Under the pieces are notes generated by a model that saw nothing but the letters and a program-made list of their open reading frames with translations, had not been told where the DNA came from and made no database searches. The position numbers and the translations under genes are program-made. From a virus: a stretch of 24,967 nucleotides of DNA. Location: positions 1 through 24,967 of the IMG/VR virus record IMGVR_UViG_3300035698_018091; one strand, written 5' to 3'. Below are positions 21,870 through 24,967 of the stretch, piece after piece (the first letter of the stretch is position 1; each line of letters opens with the position of its first letter).

Positions 21870-22916
21870 ATGAATAATTGGAATTGGGATGAATTACAAG
21901 CTTTAATAGATTCTAAGCATATAAATTGTAAAAAACATCCATATATGGATTTATGGATTTATAATTACACAAAGAAAACACAATATGATTGGTTATGGAA
22001 TAAATATACAATAAATTGTAGGGGTTTGATATTAGATGTAAATAAAAATGTTATAAGTCAATGTTTACCTAAAATTTTTACAACAGATCAATTAGAACAA
22101 TCTAATATTGAAATACCAAATTTACCATTTTGTGCATTTGATAAGCCAGATGGTTTTATGGGCATAACATATTGGCATGATAATAAAATTTATTTAGCCT
22201 CAAGAGGTAGTTTTGATTCGCCAATGGCAATTGAAGGTACTAAAATGCTACAAGAAAAATATAGTAATGTAGATTTTGATCCTAATATTACTTATATTTT
22301 TGAAAATATTTATCCTAATCATGGTCAAAAACTTGTATGTGATTATGGTAATGATAGAAAATTAATATTATTAGTTATGATTAACACTAAAAATGGAAAT
22401 GAAATTGATTTAAAATACGCTCCAGATGGACTTGATATTGTAAAAGAATATAAATGTGATACTTGGCAAGATCTTACATCAAAATTTGATTGTAATAATA
22501 GAGAAGGATTTGTCGTTGTATTTAAAAATGGATTTAGATTAAAAATTAAATATGAATGGTATAAACAAATATCTTATATAATAAAACATACTAGTGCTAA
22601 ACGTATATTTAATCTTATTAGTTCGGGTGAAAATCAAATAGTATATGATTTAATAGAAACTGCTCCTGATAATATTGGAACTTGGATTAAAGATTGGGCT
22701 AATAAAATATGGGATGCATATGATGATATTGTATTTGATGCCAATCAAATATATAGAGAAATTAGAATAAAGATTGGGCATGCTGATAGAAAAACATATG
22801 CTATGGAAATAAAAAAATATCCAAAATATGCGTTTGTTTTACATAAAATATCAAATCATAAAAATTATGATACTGTATTATGGAGATATTTATATAAAAA
22901 ATTAATAAAGTCTTGA
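21870..22916 (+). CDS. RNA ligase (T4 Rnl1-like)
   Basis: ATP-dependent RNA ligase that seals 5'-phosphate and 3'-OH ends; in T4 Rnl1 repairs tRNAs cut by host anticodon nuclease. The 348 residues show the nucleotidyltransferase motifs: INCRGLILD (48-56) as in the Rnl1 family, motif I DKPDG with adenylated Lys92, LASRGSF (109-115), motif III IFENIYP (143-149), motif IV EGFVV (212-216) and motif V LKIKYEW (224-230, K225/K227). The C-terminal third is helical, as in Rnl1. It has its own promoter and leader. No polynucleotide kinase is in the window, though one could be elsewhere. Confidence 0.87.
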   Translation: MNNWNWDELQALIDSKHINCKKHPYMDLWIYNYTKKTQYDWLWNKYTINCRGLILDVNKNVISQCLPKIFTTDQLEQSNIEIPNLPFCAFDKPDGFMGITYWHDNKIYLASRGSFDSPMAIEGTKMLQEKYSNVDFDPNITYIFENIYPNHGQKLVCDYGNDRKLILLVMINTKNGNEIDLKYAPDGLDIVKEYKCDTWQDLTSKFDCNNREGFVVVFKNGFRLKIKYEWYKQISYIIKHTSAKRIFNLISSGENQIVYDLIETAPDNIGTWIKDWANKIWDAYDDIVFDANQIYREIRIKIGHADRKTYAMEIKKYPKYAFVLHKISNHKNYDTVLWRYLYKKLIKS

Positions 22917-22942
22917 CTTTATAACTTGTACATATGTATATT
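22913..22942 (+). promoter_or_regulatory. Promoter for the HD hydrolase gene
   Basis: TTGACT (22913-22918), an 18-base spacer, TATATT (22937-22942). The -35 overlaps the RNA ligase stop codon. A 10-bp palindrome TACATATGTA (22929-22938) spans the spacer and -10, a possible operator. Initiation near 22949 would leave a 5' leader of only about 11 bases, mostly the ribosome site. Confidence 0.68.
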
Positions 22943-22959
22943 GAATTAAAGGAGTTAAA

Positions 22960-23493
22960 ATGACAGCTAAAATAATAAAAGCGGTTGAATTTGCTATAGA
23001 AGCACATTATAACCAACCATATAATTACGGTCCTTATAAATATCATTTAGAATATGTTAGTGCTGTTTTATTAGATGCTGGAGTGAAGCCACACGAAAAT
23101 AATAAGGATGAATGTATTATAATTGCTGCTTATTTACATGATATATTAGAAGATACTAATACTAATTATAGTGATATTAAAAAATGTTTTGGTTATTATA
23201 TAGCTGATATTGTATATGCAGTAACGGATGAACTAGGTAAAAATAGAAAAGAAAGACATGAAAAAACATATCCTAAGATTAAGAAGTTATGTGTTAATAG
23301 AATAATTAAAATAGCTGATAGAATAGCAAATATGGAAACTGGTGGTAAGAATGATATGTATTTAGAAGAATATAAAGATTTTAAAGATGCTATTAAACCT
23401 AATGATATTAATGATATAATAGAACAAAAATTATGGGATAGATTAGATAATATTGTTATTGTTGAATTAATGAAAAGAATAAATCACTTTTAA
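22960..23493 (+). CDS. HD-domain hydrolase, Mesh1/SpoT-like (putative (p)ppGpp hydrolase)
   Basis: The 177-residue single-domain protein has the ordered metal and catalytic residues of the RelA/SpoT-type hydrolase family: H29 (YKYHLEYV), H60-D61 and E64-D65 (YLHDILEDT), and D120 with N124 (IKIADRIANME). Spacing is close to the small alarmone hydrolase Mesh1 (H35, H61, D62, E65, D66, D122 as I recall). VTDELGKNRKERHEKTYPKI is also typical of the family. No synthetase domain is attached. It would break down alarmones such as ppGpp, or a related nucleotide, in the cytosol. It has its own promoter and AAAGGAG site. Confidence 0.82.
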   Translation: MTAKIIKAVEFAIEAHYNQPYNYGPYKYHLEYVSAVLLDAGVKPHENNKDECIIIAAYLHDILEDTNTNYSDIKKCFGYYIADIVYAVTDELGKNRKERHEKTYPKIKKLCVNRIIKIADRIANMETGGKNDMYLEEYKDFKDAIKPNDINDIIEQKLWDRLDNIVIVELMKRINHF

Positions 23494-23506
23494 TAATTAA
23501 ATATTT
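23478..23506 (+). repeat. 29-bp direct repeat, copy 1 (3' end of HD gene)
   Basis: AATAAATCACTTTTAATAAT and the next 9 bases occur identically at 24175-24203, 697 bases downstream. Here they encode the last HD-protein residues and the spacer before the first repeat gene. They mark the left edge of a tandemly duplicated unit. Confidence 0.9.
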
Positions 23507-23529
23507 AAAATAAGGAAATTAAAATTAAA

Positions 23530-24210
23530 ATGATAATAACAAAAGAATTATTAGAAAAATATGATGCTTGTAAAAGTGGTATTAAATTTTTTAAAAATAA
23601 CTTTAAACAACTTGATACCAATAAAATAAAAATTACAGGTGATTATAAACATTTTTATGATTGGATTCAAAAGTTACCCGAAATAAAAGTTGATGATAAA
23701 GGTAATATTATACAGAAAAAATATCCAAGTGGTTATATTATTAAATATAAATATGATGATAGAGGTAATATAATATGGGAAAAATCTTCAAGTGGTCATA
23801 TTTATGATTACAAATATGATAAAAATAATAATATGATATGGGAAAAAGATTTTGATGGTTATATTCTTGAATGGAAATATGATAAAAATAATAATATAAT
23901 ATTGTATAAAAATTGTAATGGTGATATTGAAGAATATAAATATGATCAAAACAATAATAAGATCTGGGAAAAAGATCCATGGAGTAATATTGAAGAGTAC
24001 AAATTTGATAAAAATAATAATATGATATGGCAAAAATATTGGAATGGTCATATTCAAGAATATAAATATGATAAAAATAATAATCTAATTTGGGAAAAAG
24101 ATGTAGCTGGTTATATTAGTGAATGGAAATATAAAAAAGATTCAAAAGATAGACTAGTTGAAATTATAGAAAATAATAAATCACTTTTAATAATTAAATA
24201 TTTGAATTAA
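23530..24210 (+). CDS. YD/RHS-like 21-residue repeat protein, copy 1
   Basis: The 226 residues comprise an N-terminal domain (1-54, LLEKYDACKSGIKFF... LPEIK), seven consecutive 21-residue repeats (55-201) of pattern DKNNNxIWEKDxxGxIxEYKY, and a C-terminal tail (202-226). The pattern resembles YD/RHS repeats (YDxxGNxIxxxxxxG), which form beta-strand spirals, but there is no RHS core, signal peptide, protease site or toxin domain. The next gene is a paralogue with the same N-terminal domain. The last residues (KSLLIIKYLN) come from a 29-bp repeat that, in another frame, ends the HD gene, so the tail seems to be a duplication product. Function unknown; binding or scaffold roles are plausible. 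Confidence 0.75.
   Translation: MIITKELLEKYDACKSGIKFFKNNFKQLDTNKIKITGDYKHFYDWIQKLPEIKVDDKGNIIQKKYPSGYIIKYKYDDRGNIIWEKSSSGHIYDYKYDKNNNMIWEKDFDGYILEWKYDKNNNIILYKNCNGDIEEYKYDQNNNKIWEKDPWSNIEEYKFDKNNNMIWQKYWNGHIQEYKYDKNNNLIWEKDVAGYISEWKYKKDSKDRLVEIIENNKSLLIIKYLN
23692..24132 (+). repeat. Seven tandem 63-bp coding repeats
   Basis: Seven units of 63 bases encode the 21-residue repeats of the first repeat protein. They have diverged at many positions but keep frame and length exactly. Confidence 0.85.
24175..24203 (+). repeat. 29-bp direct repeat, copy 2 (3' end of first repeat gene)
   Basis: Identical to 23478-23506 but read in a different frame, where it encodes the C-terminal tail of the first repeat protein. 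It precedes the second repeat gene by about the same distance as copy 1 precedes the first. Confidence 0.9.
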
Positions 24211-24221
24211 GGATATATAAA

Positions 24222-24967
24222 ATGTTAATTACAAAAGAATTATTAGAAAAACATAATGCTTGTAAAAGTGGTATTACATTTTTTGAAAATAACTTTAACA
24301 AATTAGATACTAATAAAATAAAAGTTACAGGTGATTATAAGGGTTTTTATAATTATATTCAAACTTTACCTGAAATTAAAGAAGATAATAAAGGTAATAT
24401 TATTTGGCAAAAAAATTCAAGTGGTAATATTTATGAATATAAATATGATAAAAATAATAATCTAATATGGGAAAAAGATCCAGATGGTGATATTTGTAAA
24501 TACGAATATGATAATAAAAATAATATTATTCTAGAACGAGATTGGAATGGTGATATTTGTAAATACGAATATGATAATAAAAATAATCTAATTTGGGGAA
24601 AAAATTATAATGGTGATATTATTGAATGTAAATATAACGAAAATAATAATATAATATGGAAAAAAGATTCTGATGGTGATATTTATGAATACAAATATGA
24701 TAATAAAAATAATAGGATATGGTATAAAGATTTTGATGGCTATATTACTGAATACAAATATGATGAAAATCATAATAAAATATGGGAAAAAGATTATAAT
24801 GATAATATTTCTGAATTTAAATATGATAAAAATAATAATTTGATATGGGAAAAAGATTCTAATGGTAATATATGGGAATGGAAATATGATGAACATAGTA
24901 ATGTGATATGGAATAAAGATTCTGATGGTAATATATGGGAATGGAAATATGATCGAAATCATAATAG
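24222..24967 (+). CDS. YD/RHS-like 21-residue repeat protein, copy 2 (3' end beyond window)
   Basis: An ATG at 24222, after AAGGA, opens a frame that stays open to the window edge (248 codons). Residues 1-54 (MLITKELLEKHNACKSGITF and on to LPEIK) are a close paralogue of the first protein's N-terminal domain. Nine full 21-residue repeats follow (55-243), then the start of a tenth. Some repeats are nearly identical at DNA level: 24484-24524 and 24547-24587 share 41 identical bases at a 63-base offset, showing recent repeat expansion. Whether a different C-terminal domain follows cannot be seen. Confidence 0.8.
   Translation, partial: MLITKELLEKHNACKSGITFFENNFNKLDTNKIKVTGDYKGFYNYIQTLPEIKEDNKGNIIWQKNSSGNIYEYKYDKNNNLIWEKDPDGDICKYEYDNKNNIILERDWNGDICKYEYDNKNNLIWGKNYNGDIIECKYNENNNIIWKKDSDGDIYEYKYDNKNNRIWYKDFDGYITEYKYDENHNKIWEKDYNDNISEFKYDKNNNLIWEKDSNGNIWEWKYDEHSNVIWNKDSDGNIWEWKYDRNHN
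24384..24967 (+). repeat. Tandem 63-bp coding repeats (nine or more units)
   Basis: At least nine 63-base units; the pairs beginning about 24484/24547 and 24851/24914 are nearly identical, so recent unit duplication has occurred. The array continues past the window. Confidence 0.88.

Noticed and set aside
21823-21873. 16-codon leader peptide ORF (MGWSFGADPILTKRNI) ending over the RNA ligase ATG
   Set aside because: The ATGA overlap is attractive, but the sequence before its ATG is pyrimidine-rich with no ribosome site, and the codons are dictated by the hairpin arms.
22929-22938. TACATATGTA palindrome as a firm operator
   Set aside because: Ten-bp palindromes are common in such AT-rich DNA; only its place across the -10 makes it worth a mention within the promoter entry.
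23741-24962. Long minus-strand open frames over the repeat genes
   Set aside because: They are mirror images of the 63-bp repeats (Ile/Phe/Tyr-rich low-complexity), lack ribosome sites and overlap well-supported plus-strand genes.
23530-24967. Polymorphic RHS toxin or CDI-type system
   Set aside because: No RHS core, signal peptide, self-cleavage motif, toxin domain or immunity gene is visible; only the repeat pattern is YD/RHS-like.

Overview
The window is a dense, all plus-strand stretch of a very AT-rich tailed-phage genome (roughly a quarter GC, judged by eye). Genes abut or overlap by a few bases, most have a clear AGGAG-type ribosome site, and all three stop codons are used as stops, so the code is standard. 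The replication machinery is T4-like: family B polymerase (gp43), UvsX, gp41 helicase, a gp59-like loader, gp32, gp61 primase, RuvC-like nuclease, T4 RNase H-type exonuclease, gp45 clamp and gp44/gp62 clamp loader. This points to a large lytic Caudoviricetes phage. The host cannot be named from the sequence; TTGACA/TATATT promoters and strong ribosome sites fit a low-GC bacterium.

Layout. 1-656: 3' part of a DHH-DHHA1 phosphoesterase. 658-8051: polymerase with an intein and a frameshift near its 3' end, UvsX, helicase, a small gene, a gp59-like gene and the ssDNA-binding protein, closed by a terminator. 8103-11536: primase (start codon inside a perfect palindrome), RuvC-like nuclease, a mini-ORF born from a tandem duplication, exonuclease, gp4-like nuclease and a small gene. 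11536-13927: class II (B12) ribonucleotide reductase and a 51-codon remnant with a decayed radical-SAM-like cysteine motif. 14013-20202: dUTPase, clamp, clamp loader split by a glycosyltransferase plus M15 peptidase, zinc-ribbon proteins, dNMP kinase and small genes. 20205-22960: short units each with its own consensus promoter, two of them with a terminator-like hairpin right after the promoter; they carry small unknowns, DHFR, two membrane proteins and an RNA ligase. 22960-24967: a Mesh1/SpoT-like HD hydrolase and two tandem paralogues built from 21-residue YD/RHS-like repeats, the second running off the window.

The genes together form a replisome (polymerase, clamp, loader, helicase, primase, SSB, recombinase), nucleotide supply (RNR, dUTPase, dNMP kinase, DHFR), DNA processing (exonuclease, RuvC-like, gp4-like) and an accessory end that may face host responses (RNA ligase, (p)ppGpp-hydrolase-like protein, DHH phosphoesterase, repeat proteins). 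A 35-bp sequence occurs identically upstream of the gp59-gp32 and dUTPase-clamp units and looks like a shared promoter. Two separate tandem duplications have made new coding sequence across gene junctions. I saw no tRNA, rRNA, CRISPR array or insertion sequence, and no gene-free stretch over 300 bases.
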